NCBI RefSeq assembly: GCF_900111605.1
Contig: NZ_FOIA01000022.1
Span: 1 to 60,434, forward strand
Length of the DNA: 60,434 bases
Reading direction: 5' to 3'
Source of the DNA: Nitrosomonas marina
GTDB lineage: Bacteria; Pseudomonadota; Gammaproteobacteria; Burkholderiales; Nitrosomonadaceae
Shown here: positions 17,585 through 28,322 of the stretch, one piece after another
Numbering within the stretch: the first letter of the stretch is position 1
How the letters are laid out: each line of letters begins with the position of its first letter
Program-made: the position numbers and the translations under genes
Notes under the pieces: generated by a model
Databases searched by the model: none
Told to the model about the DNA's origin: nothing
The model's input: the letters and a program-made list of their open reading frames with translations, nothing else

Positions 17585-19807
17585 TCACTGGTTTTTACGT
17601 CGTGCCACTGTCACACCAGCAAGTTCCTGCACCAATATCAGCACCCGGCTCAATTGCTTTATTTCCTTGACTTCGAGGGTCAGCTGAATGTTTGTCATTC
17701 CACGGCTGGTCTGGGTATTCATCGCGGTTGCGTTTACACTCTCTCGCGACAGAATTTCAGAAATATCGCGCAATAGCCATTGCCTGTCGTGTGCCCTGAC
17801 TTCTACATCTACCGAAAATGCCCTGTCACTGATGGTCCCCCAAACCGCATCAACCTTGCGGTCAGAATTTTTTTGCAATAATTGCGGCATATTCAGGCAA
17901 TTCTGGCGATGTATGGAAATGCCACGTCCGTGCCGGGTTACAAATCCGACGATTGGATCAGGCGGGACGGGTTTACAGCATTTTGCCAACACCGTTAACA
18001 GCCCGCCGACACCACTGATGTAAATATCATTGCATGCATGCTGCGACACCGAACGCGTCGTTGTTTTCTTTTCTACCCACGAATCTGGTTGCGTTGCGGG
18101 GGGCAAATTCCGACCAGTTAGCGCCGTTTCAAGCATGCGCTGACTGATTTCTCCCCTGGCGACAGCTACGAAAAAATCGTTAGTACGTGAAAAATCAAAC
18201 TGAGCAGCAAGCTTGTCAAGGCTCATTGCTGTTGCACCGTAACGCTGCAGCACTTTTTCCACCATTGAGCGCCCCTGTGCCAGAGTTGTTTTGAATGCCT
18301 GATGATTAAACCATTGCCTGACTTTGGTTCGTGCACGTGCGCTTTTGAGGTAACCCAGCGCATCATTCAACCAGTCGCGGCTTGGGCCACCAGATTTGGC
18401 AGGCAAAATTTCCACTTTCTGCGCATTCTGCAGCTGATAATTCAATGCCACCATGGTTCCATCGACTTTCGCACCACGGCATCGGTGTCCCAGATCGGTA
18501 TGCACATGATAAGCAAAATCCAGTGGCGTTGCACCCTTCGGTAAAGCAACCACATTACCCTGCGGGGTCAGCACATAAACTGAATCCTCGAATAACGCGG
18601 TCTTAAAATGTTCGGCCAATTCATCACCGCCTGAAACATCGTCTTTCCATTCAAGAATCTGCCGCAACCAGGCGATTTTCTCCTCATAGCGCGCATCACG
18701 GGTTGATCCTTCCTTGTACCGCCAGTGCGCGGCAACACCCAGTTCTGAATAACGGTGCATTTCATGCGTGCGGATCTGAATTTCCACCACTTTGCCTTCC
18801 AGGCCGGCGACAGCGGTATGCAGTGAACGGTATCCATTGCTCTTGGGTTTGGCAATATAATCATCAAACTCTTTCGGAATGGGCATCCACAGACTGTGCA
18901 CGATACCTAATGCCGCATAACAATCTGAAACATCCTCCACCAGAATACGCACCGCGCGGGCATCGTAAATCTGGTTAAAATCCAGATTTTTGCGTTTCAT
19001 TTTTTTATGGATACTGTAAATATGCTTGGGACGGCCATTTACTACAGCACGGATACCGGCCTGCAACAACGCATTTTTCAGTTCAGCGACAACTGATGTA
19101 ATATACTGCTCTCGGCTGACACGCGTTTCTTCAAGCAAGCGTGCAATTTTTTTATATTGCGTCGGGTCGAGTATGCGAAACGATAAATCCTCCAGTTCCC
19201 ATTTGATTTGCCACAGGCCAAGCCGATTGGCCAACGGTGCAAAAATATCCATTGTTTTCAATGCAATATCCATACGCCCGGAAATGTCGATTGAAACAAC
19301 ATGGCGCATGGTCTGTGCTCGGCTGGCTAGCATAATAATGACTACACGAATATCTTCCGCCATCGCCAGCAACATTTTACGCAGCGTTTCGACCTGCGAG
19401 ATCTGTTTGGCTACATCACCCTTGACACCCAGAGTCTTGATATGTCCGATGCGTCCCATTCGTGCGACACCTTCTACCAGGTGCACGACCGTTGGGTTAA
19501 AATCGTTTTCCAGTTGAAAGACACATTCATCCAGATAATTCGGCAGCACATGCAATATCCCTGCGATCAGGGTATCCGTATCGACTTTCAACGTGACCAA
19601 TATCGATGCCGCTCCAAGTATATGCTGCATTACCGGTTCACCCGTTGAAAGACATTGCCTGTCATAGTATTGCGAAACATAATTCAGTGCAGTCTTGATC
19701 GCAGCCTGTTCATCGGATGAGAACCGTGCCGCAATTGATTCAAACCAGGCAGTGATTTCAATCTCACTGGCAGTAGAGATATGTGTTGAAGTAATCATTC
19801 CTATCAA
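17585..19807 (-). CDS. relA: GTP pyrophosphokinase RelA ((p)ppGpp synthetase)
   Basis: RelA makes the alarmone (p)ppGpp from ATP and GTP/GDP when uncharged tRNA enters the ribosome. The 740-residue protein has the long RSH layout: an N-terminal HD-like region (about 50-200), synthetase (230-390) with RPKHIYSI and NGYRSLHTAV, TGS (about 410-470), and a C-terminal ACT domain (665-740). The hydrolase HD pair is lost: the position reads LHV at 85-87 instead of HD. The synthetase carries EFDD (313-316), the mark of monofunctional RelA rather than RFKD of bifunctional SpoT/Rel. A separate SpoT is therefore expected elsewhere. It is convergent with sleB and separated by 575 bp from trmJ. Confidence 0.95.
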   Translation of the reverse strand: MIGMITSTHISTASEIEITAWFESIAARFSSDEQAAIKTALNYVSQYYDRQCLSTGEPVMQHILGAASILVTLKVDTDTLIAGILHVLPNYLDECVFQLENDFNPTVVHLVEGVARMGRIGHIKTLGVKGDVAKQISQVETLRKMLLAMAEDIRVVIIMLASRAQTMRHVVSIDISGRMDIALKTMDIFAPLANRLGLWQIKWELEDLSFRILDPTQYKKIARLLEETRVSREQYITSVVAELKNALLQAGIRAVVNGRPKHIYSIHKKMKRKNLDFNQIYDARAVRILVEDVSDCYAALGIVHSLWMPIPKEFDDYIAKPKSNGYRSLHTAVAGLEGKVVEIQIRTHEMHRYSELGVAAHWRYKEGSTRDARYEEKIAWLRQILEWKDDVSGGDELAEHFKTALFEDSVYVLTPQGNVVALPKGATPLDFAYHVHTDLGHRCRGAKVDGTMVALNYQLQNAQKVEILPAKSGGPSRDWLNDALGYLKSARARTKVRQWFNHQAFKTTLAQGRSMVEKVLQRYGATAMSLDKLAAQFDFSRTNDFFVAVARGEISQRMLETALTGRNLPPATQPDSWVEKKTTTRSVSQHACNDIYISGVGGLLTVLAKCCKPVPPDPIVGFVTRHGRGISIHRQNCLNMPQLLQKNSDRKVDAVWGTISDRAFSVDVEVRAHDRQWLLRDISEILSRESVNATAMNTQTSRGMTNIQLTLEVKEIKQLSRVLILVQELAGVTVARRKNQ

Positions 19808-20382
19808 ATTGCGTAGTTATCGTGTTTATTAGTATCAGCAGACAGTTTTGGCATGACAGATGTTCACTGAATTTGATCGTCTGTATGCGCAGTCATCCAA
19901 AGCAAAATGATCACTGCTAATGACAGTGTTGTTGATAGTATTGAAAACCTATTGCAAATTAATAATTCTAAAATGCACAAGTGTTCCGAGACCATTATGT
20001 CAATTTTAGAGGGCTACCTGATTTCAAAACTTTGTATCTAACCCGGTCATTGTCATAAGATCATTGTAAACCTTCAGGACCACGGCACCAGGTACTGTGC
20101 TGAATATTCCAAAAAAGTCCGGTCACAAGTATATGAACCTAAACAATTGGTTAAAAGAAATCTCGGCAACAGTCAAGATGCAGCAGCCAGCATAACTCTG
20201 GAATTCATATCGGCGTGTTCAATTTGTACCCACAGTCCATTATAGCCAACTTGTTAGCCAACTTGTCACTTGGCTGAAAACACAAATACTCCTTTCGAAC
20301 ATAGCGTAACTATCAGACCAACGCTGCTGCAAAACGGTTTTGCTTGAACAATGCTTGTTCATTCCTTATCATCGGCAGCAAA
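19808..20382. other. Intergenic between divergent relA and trmJ
   Basis: This 575-bp gap between divergent genes must carry both promoters. I see no gene or tRNA. A 12-bp unit, TAGCCAACTTGT, is tandemly duplicated at 20243-20266. Its second copy forms a short inverted repeat with AGCCAA and TTGGCT at 20256-20275. Confidence 0.5.
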
Positions 20383-21117
20383 ATGAACGCATCTCCTCTA
20401 GACAATATACGTATCGTGCTCAGCCATACAAGCCATGCTGGCAATATTGGCGCGGCGGCGCGAGCAATGAAAACTATGGGTCTGCGCTCGCTGTATCTGG
20501 TTAACCCTGTGTCTTTTCCTGATAAAGAGGCAGACATTCGCGCGGTCAGCGCCCGCGACTTACTCGGTCGGGCCAGAGTATTCAACACCATCGACGAAGC
20601 GTTGGAAGATACAGTATTTGCGGCAGCATTAACTTCACGGTCACGCGAACTCGAGCATGAAACCTACGATGCGCGCGTCGGGGCGGAAATTTTGCTGAAA
20701 AATGCCCAGCACCACCCGGTTGCACTCGTGTTCGGAGCGGAGACATCGGGGCTGACAGCTGTCGAAGTCAGCAAATGTTCTGTGAAGATTGTTATCCCAA
20801 CCAACCCGGATTACCCTTCGCTCAATCTGGCCAGTGCCGTGCAAGTCATGGCGTATGAGCTGCGCATGGCGCTAATGCAGGCCAAACCTGTCAAACCGAA
20901 GCAGACGGAACCGGCTACGCTGAACGAAATAGAATTATTCTACCATCACCTTGAACAGATCATGATCCGGGTTGATTTTCTTAATCCGCAGCAACCCAAG
21001 AAACTGATGCAACGCCTTCGCCGGTTGTACGCACGTGCCCGGCTGGAGAAAGAGGAACTTAATATACTGCGCGGGATTTTAAAAGCTGTTGAAAAACATT
21101 TATCCAGCAAACCGTAA
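20383..21117 (+). CDS. trmJ: tRNA (cytidine/uridine-32-2'-O)-methyltransferase TrmJ
   Basis: TrmJ is a SPOUT-class enzyme that methylates the 2'-OH of residue 32 in tRNA anticodon loops, using SAM. The 244-residue protein has the N-terminal motif NIRIVLSHTSHAGNIGAAARAMKTMG, where the family normally has an Asn or Pro-rich variant. It also has the knot motifs LVFGAETSGLT and IPTNPDYPSLNLASAVQVMAYE, and a helical C-terminal extension (LFYHHLEQ through EKHL). The start at the ATG of MNASPLDN is preferred; an upstream TTG at 20344 would add an unlikely leader. The ribosome site is weak. It is convergent with argB. Confidence 0.93.
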   Translation: MNASPLDNIRIVLSHTSHAGNIGAAARAMKTMGLRSLYLVNPVSFPDKEADIRAVSARDLLGRARVFNTIDEALEDTVFAAALTSRSRELEHETYDARVGAEILLKNAQHHPVALVFGAETSGLTAVEVSKCSVKIVIPTNPDYPSLNLASAVQVMAYELRMALMQAKPVKPKQTEPATLNEIELFYHHLEQIMIRVDFLNPQQPKKLMQRLRRLYARARLEKEELNILRGILKAVEKHLSSKP

Positions 21118-21168
21118 TATCACTGTAATTGTGATTCCCTGCCTGTATCCACTGTTGCGAGTAACCGG

Positions 21169-22104
<936 letters not shown>

Positions 22105-22134
22105 TTACTCGCGTTGCCCAGTTACTGGAAACAT

Positions 22135-22635
22135 TTAGCGACCAATCTGCAGGAAGCGTTTTTCTCGAATAAGCGATCCCAGATCAAGCGCGTACCACTG
22201 CCTGTCTTCCCTGTCCCGGTAAATATGCGTGACCCCATTTCGCAGCTCTCCATCGGCAGTGTGTTCCAACTCGAATTCTGACAAATTACGAATGCCCAGC
22301 AGATTAGGCACAACAAATCCACAATTGATTTTTTGACTGGTTGCAATCAGTAAAATACGCGATTTCAAACCTAATGGCTCCGATTCGCCGCTGAGGTACG
22401 TACCCAGATTGGTGACGCCGTAAATATTCCCGTGTGCATTGATTAAACCAAGGAACCAAAGCTGTGTATACGGCACAGGGACAACTTCAGGCACCTGAAT
22501 CACCTCACCAATTTCTCTCATATGCACAAGATAGCGCGCCTCGCCGATTAACAAACCAAGCACCATTGCAGACAGTTCGGCAGCATCAGTATTCGTCACA
22601 TTTTCTCCACCGTGTTGATTATCTTTTATTGTCAT
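22135..22635 (-). CDS. pilI: CheW-like signalling adaptor, PilI type
   Basis: This 166-residue CheW-domain protein couples a chemoreceptor to a histidine kinase. In the Pil-Chp system this serves twitching motility by type IV pili. Conserved CheW strands can be followed: LIGEARYLVHMREIGEVIQVPEVVPVPYTQLWFLGLINAHGNIYGVTNLG, then SRILLIATSQ and GFVVPNLLGIRNL. It lies 41 bp behind the PilH-type regulator and is presumably co-transcribed with it. The expected pilJ receptor does not follow; argB does. Confidence 0.87.
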   Translation of the reverse strand: MTIKDNQHGGENVTNTDAAELSAMVLGLLIGEARYLVHMREIGEVIQVPEVVPVPYTQLWFLGLINAHGNIYGVTNLGTYLSGESEPLGLKSRILLIATSQKINCGFVVPNLLGIRNLSEFELEHTADGELRNGVTHIYRDREDRQWYALDLGSLIREKRFLQIGR

Positions 22636-22676
22636 GCCATCATTTAGTATTCTATCAATATGATATTGATAGAGTA

Positions 22677-23042
22677 CTAGCTCAGCCGGGATATTTTCTG
22701 CAACAATTCCGATGCCACAACGGGTTTGGCGATGTAATCTCTGGCACCCTGACGCAACCCCCAGATTTTATCGATTTCCTGTCCCTTTGTGCTACAAATG
22801 ATGACTGGAATATGTTGCAGTATCTGGTCTTTTATAAACATTCGTGTTGCCTGAAAGCCGTTGATTCCGGGCATTACCACATCCATCAGCACGAGATCGG
22901 GATGCTCTGCTTTTGCTTTGACAATCGCCTGCTCGCCATCTTCCGCCATAATCACCTGATAACCTTGCCTGGTTAAAATGCCGGAGAGCAGATGCCGCTC
23001 CGTGGGAGAATCGTCGACGATCAGTATCTTGTTAATTGTCAT
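22677..23042 (-). CDS. pilH: Response regulator, PilH type
   Basis: This is a 121-residue single-domain CheY-like receiver. The acidic pocket is Asp10-Asp11, the phosphorylation site is Asp54 (VLMDVVMPG), and the conserved Lys is 106 (YIAKPV). The sequence GFQATRMFIKD and DKIWGLRQGARDY is characteristic of PilH rather than PilG. PilH modulates twitching motility and pilus retraction. It leads the pilH-pilI pair on the minus strand. No output domain is present, as expected. Confidence 0.9.
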   Translation of the reverse strand: MTINKILIVDDSPTERHLLSGILTRQGYQVIMAEDGEQAIVKAKAEHPDLVLMDVVMPGINGFQATRMFIKDQILQHIPVIICSTKGQEIDKIWGLRQGARDYIAKPVVASELLQKISRLS

Positions 23043-23090
23043 GATGTTGATTTAAAAACACGATAACCCATCAGCAGTCTAAACCCGGAA

Positions 23091-24203
23091 TCACATATAA
23101 CGCAATATGCTTCTTGGGTTTTTCCATTTGATCTGGCGATAAACCCTGCAAACTGGATAAAGCATCAGCAGAGCCAAAACCGTCATCAAATAGGTTGTTT
23201 CAAGACCACCACGATCAAAAACTAACCTGAGCAGCGCCAGAATAGCAAAATGTGCGAGGTAAAAAAACAGCGCTGTCTGTCCGAACACCTGAACAATGCC
23301 GTTTTGGCGTGTGCCGATAATGGGTTCGAACCATATTAAAATGGCCAGTATGATTGCCATCAACCCCAATTCCAGCAAAGTATAGGAGAGGCTGGGTGGG
23401 TATTTGCTGACATGCAGCCATTGTACGACGGAACCACCTTCAAGCCACATAAACATGTTGCCATAACCGTCTAGTCCGCGGATTACAAAAAATATCACCA
23501 AAGCACCCAGACCATATACCAGTAGCAATCGTTTGACGGGTAATTGATCCAGCGGTTTCGACACCAGCCATACACCAAACACCCAACCCAGCATCATCAT
23601 GGCAAGCCAGGGTACGACGGGATATAGAACAGAATAAGTATCGCTAAAATCTGGCACAAAAGTCAGTGCCAGCCAAAACGACACATCACCGCCAGGTTCC
23701 CAAAGCATGCTTAGCAACCACTCGCTGCCAGCCAGAATAACCATCGCCACAAAACCAACAATCCAAGCACGTACCCGGCTTATCCATACCATTAATATCA
23801 TGCTGATACCGATAGCATACAAAACCTGCAGCACAGGCTTTCCTGAAGCCAGCGACAAAACGAAAATATCGAGTAGCGCTATGAAGGCACCCCGTATCAG
23901 TAAGTCACGGTCAATTTTAGCTTGCGACATTCCTTGCTGCAGACGCTGCGCATGACTGACAGCTACAGAAGTCCCTGTCAGAAAGATAAAAGTGGGTGCG
24001 CAGATATGTGTAATCCAGCGAGTCAGAAACTGTCCGGTTGCCAAGCTGTCCCCGCTTTCATGCAGCAACACCGAATCAGTAAACAGCCGCCCTTCGTTAA
24101 AAAAACTCGACGCATGATCCAGCGCCATCAATATCATAACGATACCGCGCATCCAGTCAATTGCTGCGATCCGGTTCTGACTTTTATCCAATGGTTTGAT
24201 CAT
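23091..24203 (-). CDS. DUF1624 / heparan-alpha-glucosaminide N-acetyltransferase-like membrane protein
   Basis: This 370-residue protein has about ten membrane segments and belongs to the acyltransferase-like family with the N-terminal signature RIAAIDWMRGIVMILMALDHAS. The His in LDHA is the expected catalytic position of the HGSNAT-like family. FLTGTSVAVSHAQRL and FYLAHFAILALL further along are also typical. These proteins are thought to carry acetyl or other acyl groups across the inner membrane; the acceptor is unknown here. The gene is between pilH and proB on the same strand, with 48 bp to pilH and 38 bp to proB, without obvious functional link. Confidence 0.85.
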   Translation of the reverse strand: MIKPLDKSQNRIAAIDWMRGIVMILMALDHASSFFNEGRLFTDSVLLHESGDSLATGQFLTRWITHICAPTFIFLTGTSVAVSHAQRLQQGMSQAKIDRDLLIRGAFIALLDIFVLSLASGKPVLQVLYAIGISMILMVWISRVRAWIVGFVAMVILAGSEWLLSMLWEPGGDVSFWLALTFVPDFSDTYSVLYPVVPWLAMMMLGWVFGVWLVSKPLDQLPVKRLLLVYGLGALVIFFVIRGLDGYGNMFMWLEGGSVVQWLHVSKYPPSLSYTLLELGLMAIILAILIWFEPIIGTRQNGIVQVFGQTALFFYLAHFAILALLRLVFDRGGLETTYLMTVLALLMLYPVCRVYRQIKWKNPRSILRYM

Positions 24204-24241
24204 GACTCACGTGTTTCAGACAAAGTCTGAGATTATTTCAA

Positions 24242-25351
24242 TTAAAGCAATGCCAGATTATTGCGGTGAATCAGTTCCGCTTCATCCACATACCCCAGTA
24301 TGGTCTCGATATGTGTACTGGCTTTGCCCATAATTTTCCGTGTTTCCACCACATTATAATTAATCAATCCACGGGCCACTTCTCTACCCTCCGGAGTTAG
24401 ACATGCAACCGCTTCACCACGCTCAAAATCGCCGGCGACACCTGTCACACCGATTGGCAACAAGCTCTTTCCATCAATCACCAGTGCATTGACCGCACCA
24501 TGATCCAGTGTAACTGTGCCACGTACCTGTAAATAATCGGCGAGCCACTGTTTTCTTGCCGCCAGTACAGGAATTGTCGCCTTCAGGCGTGTACCGATTG
24601 CTTCGCCATGAGCCAGGCGTACCAGTACATCTTGTTCGTGACCAGATGCAATAATTGTATGCGCTCCACTGCGCGCTGCACGCTTGGCCGCCATGACCTT
24701 GGTCAACATCCCACCGCTGCCTATACTGCTGCCTATACCACCGGCCATTTTCAAAAGCGCAGGATCGGCTACGCTTACTTCAGACAGCATTTCCGCATCA
24801 TGATTCCTACGCGGATCACTGGTATACAAGCCAGCCTGGTCGGTCAGTATTACCAGGGTATCAGCTTCAATCAGGTTAGTTACCAGCGCTGCCAGTGTAT
24901 CGTTGTCACCAAAACGGATCTCATCGGTGACTATGGTATCGTTTTCATTAATAACAGGAATGATATCCAGCTTAAGCAATGTCGTCAGTGTAGAGCGTGC
25001 ATTCAGATAACGCTCACGATTTGACAGGTCACCATGCGTCAGCAAAATTTGCGCCGTCTTCAGTTCGAATTGATCAAAACAGGCTGCATACGCCTCCGCA
25101 AGCCCCATCTGGCCGACGGCAGCCGCTGCCTGCAGCTCATATAATGCTGTTGGTCGCGCGTTCCAGCCTAAACGCTGCATGCCTTCGGCTATCGCGCCCG
25201 AAGAGACCAGCACGATTTCCTTACCCATGTGTTTAAGCCGCGCAACCTGCTTAGCCCACCCCCTTAAAGCGGCATGATCAAGTCCCTTTCCCTGATTGGT
25301 GACCAGACTGCTGCCTACTTTGGTAACGATACGCCGTGCTGTATTCAACAT
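24242..25351 (-). CDS. proB: Glutamate 5-kinase
   Basis: ProB phosphorylates glutamate to gamma-glutamyl phosphate, the first and feedback-controlled step of proline synthesis. The 369-residue protein has the amino acid kinase fold (about 1-260) with [39 protein letters not shown] and a [15 protein letters not shown] segment, followed by a C-terminal PUA domain (about 275-355, [18 protein letters not shown] start). It is the last gene in the rplU-rpmA-obgE-proB order common in betaproteobacteria. In an organism that also makes glycine betaine, proline may contribute to osmotic balance, but that is inference. Confidence 0.96.
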   Translation of the reverse strand: MLNTARRIVTKVGSSLVTNQGKGLDHAALRGWAKQVARLKHMGKEIVLVSSGAIAEGMQRLGWNARPTALYELQAAAAVGQMGLAEAYAACFDQFELKTAQILLTHGDLSNRERYLNARSTLTTLLKLDIIPVINENDTIVTDEIRFGDNDTLAALVTNLIEADTLVILTDQAGLYTSDPRRNHDAEMLSEVSVADPALLKMAGGIGSSIGSGGMLTKVMAAKRAARSGAHTIIASGHEQDVLVRLAHGEAIGTRLKATIPVLAARKQWLADYLQVRGTVTLDHGAVNALVIDGKSLLPIGVTGVAGDFERGEAVACLTPEGREVARGLINYNVVETRKIMGKASTHIETILGYVDEAELIHRNNLALL

Positions 25352-25386
25352 GATCAGAATGTATACAAATCCACCATGGCTGTTTG

Positions 25387-26454
<1,068 letters not shown>

Positions 26455-26463
26455 TTACAAATA

Positions 26464-26494
26464 AAAAAAGCCCTATCACAAAGACAGGGCTTTA
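26464..26494 (-). terminator. Rho-independent terminator after rpmA
   Basis: On the minus strand the stem AAAGCCCT / AGGGCTTT (bases 26467-26474 and 26486-26493) encloses an 11-base loop and runs into a T-tract (the A run at 26463-26469 on the plus strand). It lies about 30 bp after the rpmA stop and before obgE. It would end or attenuate the rplU-rpmA transcript. Confidence 0.85.
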
Positions 26495-26524
26495 ACAGAA
26501 ATAATAATTCTAGTTTTTATTGAC

Positions 26525-26782
26525 TTATACTGGAATGATGTCAACAACCTTGCGCTTCATCGCACCTCTGATACCAAAACTGACTTTTCCGTTTACTTTA
26601 GCGAATAAAGTATGATCCTTGCCCAGACCCACATTCACACCCGGATGAAATTTCGTGCCACGTTGTCTGACAATAATGGAACCGGCAGAGATCAATTCAC
26701 CACCAAATCGTTTTACACCTAATCGTTTGGATTCAGAATCGCGCCCGTTTCTTGAACTGCCGCCCGCTTTCTTATGTGCCAT
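26525..26782 (-). CDS. rpmA: 50S ribosomal protein L27
   Basis: L27 sits near the peptidyl-transferase centre of the large subunit. The 85-residue protein has the family opening [20 protein letters not shown] and the central [15 protein letters not shown] and [10 protein letters not shown] segments. It lies 19 bp after rplU and is terminated by the hairpin at 26464-26494. The N-terminus has no cleavable extension of the Firmicutes type, as expected. Confidence 0.98.
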   Translation of the reverse strand: MAHKKAGGSSRNGRDSESKRLGVKRFGGELISAGSIIVRQRGTKFHPGVNVGLGKDHTLFAKVNGKVSFGIRGAMKRKVVDIIPV

Positions 26783-26801
26783 TGTATATTACTCCTGAAC
26801 T

Positions 26802-27113
26802 TTAACCTGTGATACCAGTAATCTGTATCTCCGTATAATTTTGCCGATGCCCCTGATGTTTTTGATAATGTTTGCGGCGACGCATTTTAAAAATGCGAAT
26901 TTTGTCATGTCTACCCTGCCCCAGTACTGTAGCGTTCACTTTTGCTCCTTCTAACAGAGGCTTTCCCATTGAAACATTATCGCCATCGGCGATCATTAGT
27001 ACCTGATCTATGACAAGCTCGTTACCTTCCTCAGCATCAAGCCGTTCAACTTTCAGTTTCTCTCCGACTTTGATACGATACTGCTTGCCACCGGTTTTTA
27101 TAACCGCATACAT
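26802..27113 (-). CDS. rplU: 50S ribosomal protein L21
   Basis: L21 binds 23S rRNA in the large subunit. The start giving [20 protein letters not shown] matches the family, for a 103-residue protein. An in-frame TTG-type start 21 bp upstream would add MTRGVNI and is unlikely. The C-terminal [19 protein letters not shown] stretch is the usual basic tail. It is first in the rplU-rpmA unit; a TATAAT box lies about 40 bp upstream on the minus strand. Confidence 0.98.
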   Translation of the reverse strand: MYAVIKTGGKQYRIKVGEKLKVERLDAEEGNELVIDQVLMIADGDNVSMGKPLLEGAKVNATVLGQGRHDKIRIFKMRRRKHYQKHQGHRQNYTEIQITGITG

Positions 27114-27151
27114 AATATTAACTCCACGCGTCACTATATACAGAACACGAG

Positions 27152-27157
27152 ATTATA
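27152..27157 (-). promoter_or_regulatory. -10 box of the rplU promoter
   Basis: A perfect TATAAT reads on the minus strand here, about 38 bp before the rplU start. The corresponding -35 (TCCACA region, 17 bp spacing) is poor, as is common for ribosomal-protein promoters helped by other elements. Confidence 0.6.
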
Positions 27158-27209
27158 CCTAATTCAGCCGCTTTTGTGGAGTAAATTTACATTGATTACA
27201 CCTTTGAGC

Positions 27210-27238
27210 TTGACACACAAGTATCTCATTTCTAACAT
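27210..27238 (+). promoter_or_regulatory. Sigma-70 promoter of ispB
   Basis: A consensus TTGACA at 27210-27215 is followed, after exactly 17 bases, by TAACAT at 27233-27238. Transcription would start near 27245, giving a leader of under 20 bases to the GTG start at 27262. It is divergent from the rplU promoter, about 50 bp away. Confidence 0.78.
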
Positions 27239-27261
27239 AGCGTTTTCTTCAAGGTAACAAC

Positions 27262-28230
27262 GTGTCAATAGAACATATCAGGAGCTTTATTGCCCAGGAC
27301 ATGGGCAAGGTGGATAATGTCATTCGGCAAAAACTACATTCTCATGTCGCACTCATACGTCAGGTCAGCGAGTATATTATTAACAGTGGCGGCAAACGTC
27401 TGCGACCAGCTTTAGTTATTTTATCCGCCGGTTCTTTTGGCTATACCGGAAATTTTCACTACAACTTGGCTGCGGTTGTCGAATTCATTCATACAGCAAC
27501 ATTATTGCACGATGATGTTGTCGACGAATCCGAGATGCGCCGTAACAAAGAAACCGCCAATGCGCTGTTTGGCAATGCTGCCAGTGTACTGGTAGGCGAC
27601 TTTCTTTATTCACGCGCTTTTCAAATGATGGTCGAGGTCAACAATATGCATGTAATGCAGGTATTGGCCGATGCAACCAACACAATCGCCGAAGGCGAGG
27701 TTTTACAGTTGCTGAATTGCCGTGACCCGAATGTAAATGAAGAAAATTATTTGCAGGTCATCCGTTTCAAGACAGCAAAACTGTTTGAAGCGGCCAGTCG
27801 ACTAGGTGCGATTCTGGGCAATGCCACACCGGAACAGGAAGAGGCCATGGCTGTTTATGGAATGCACCTGGGCACTGCATTTCAGCTCATTGACGACGTG
27901 CTGGATTATTCAGGCGATAATCAGGATACGGGAAAGAACCTGGGCGATGACTTGTCTGAGGGAAAACCGACACTGCCGCTCATATACGCTATGCGATCTG
28001 GCACTACGGAACAGGCAAATCTGATTCGTAAAGCAATTGAGGCCGGTGGTACTGACGGTTTCGAGCACGTACTGGATGTAATCCGGCAAACTGACGCGCT
28101 GAATTATGCTCGAAAGTGCGCATTGTCTGAAATCGAAACGGCCATTGAAGCCATAACCGGATTACCCGAATCTGAATATAAGGAATGCCTCATGCAGCTG
28201 GCCAGTTTTGCCGTTTCGCGAAACCATTGA
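27262..28230 (+). CDS. ispB: Polyprenyl (octaprenyl) diphosphate synthase
   Basis: IspB extends farnesyl diphosphate with isopentenyl diphosphate to the C40 side chain of ubiquinone. The 322-residue protein shows GGKRLRPALVIL, the first Asp-rich motif LLHDDVVDESEMRR, and the second LIDDVLDYSGD. The residues before the first motif (HTATLL) are of the long-chain type. Translation starts at GTG with AAGGT a few bases upstream. Chain length cannot be read exactly; octaprenyl is assumed for betaproteobacteria. It is divergent from rplU, a conserved arrangement. Confidence 0.93.
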   Translation: MSIEHIRSFIAQDMGKVDNVIRQKLHSHVALIRQVSEYIINSGGKRLRPALVILSAGSFGYTGNFHYNLAAVVEFIHTATLLHDDVVDESEMRRNKETANALFGNAASVLVGDFLYSRAFQMMVEVNNMHVMQVLADATNTIAEGEVLQLLNCRDPNVNEENYLQVIRFKTAKLFEAASRLGAILGNATPEQEEAMAVYGMHLGTAFQLIDDVLDYSGDNQDTGKNLGDDLSEGKPTLPLIYAMRSGTTEQANLIRKAIEAGGTDGFEHVLDVIRQTDALNYARKCALSEIETAIEAITGLPESEYKECLMQLASFAVSRNH

Positions 28231-28322
28231 AATCACTGACTCACTGTTTTTCTGTCTTTATAAAAACAGCCGGTTCCTACCCATCGTGATAAGAAATAAA
28301 CAGCTGTTGATCAATATGCAAA

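Noticed and set aside
28244..28269. Hairpin CTGTTTTT/AAAAACAG after ispB
   Set aside because: AT-only stem without a following T-tract; not a convincing terminator.
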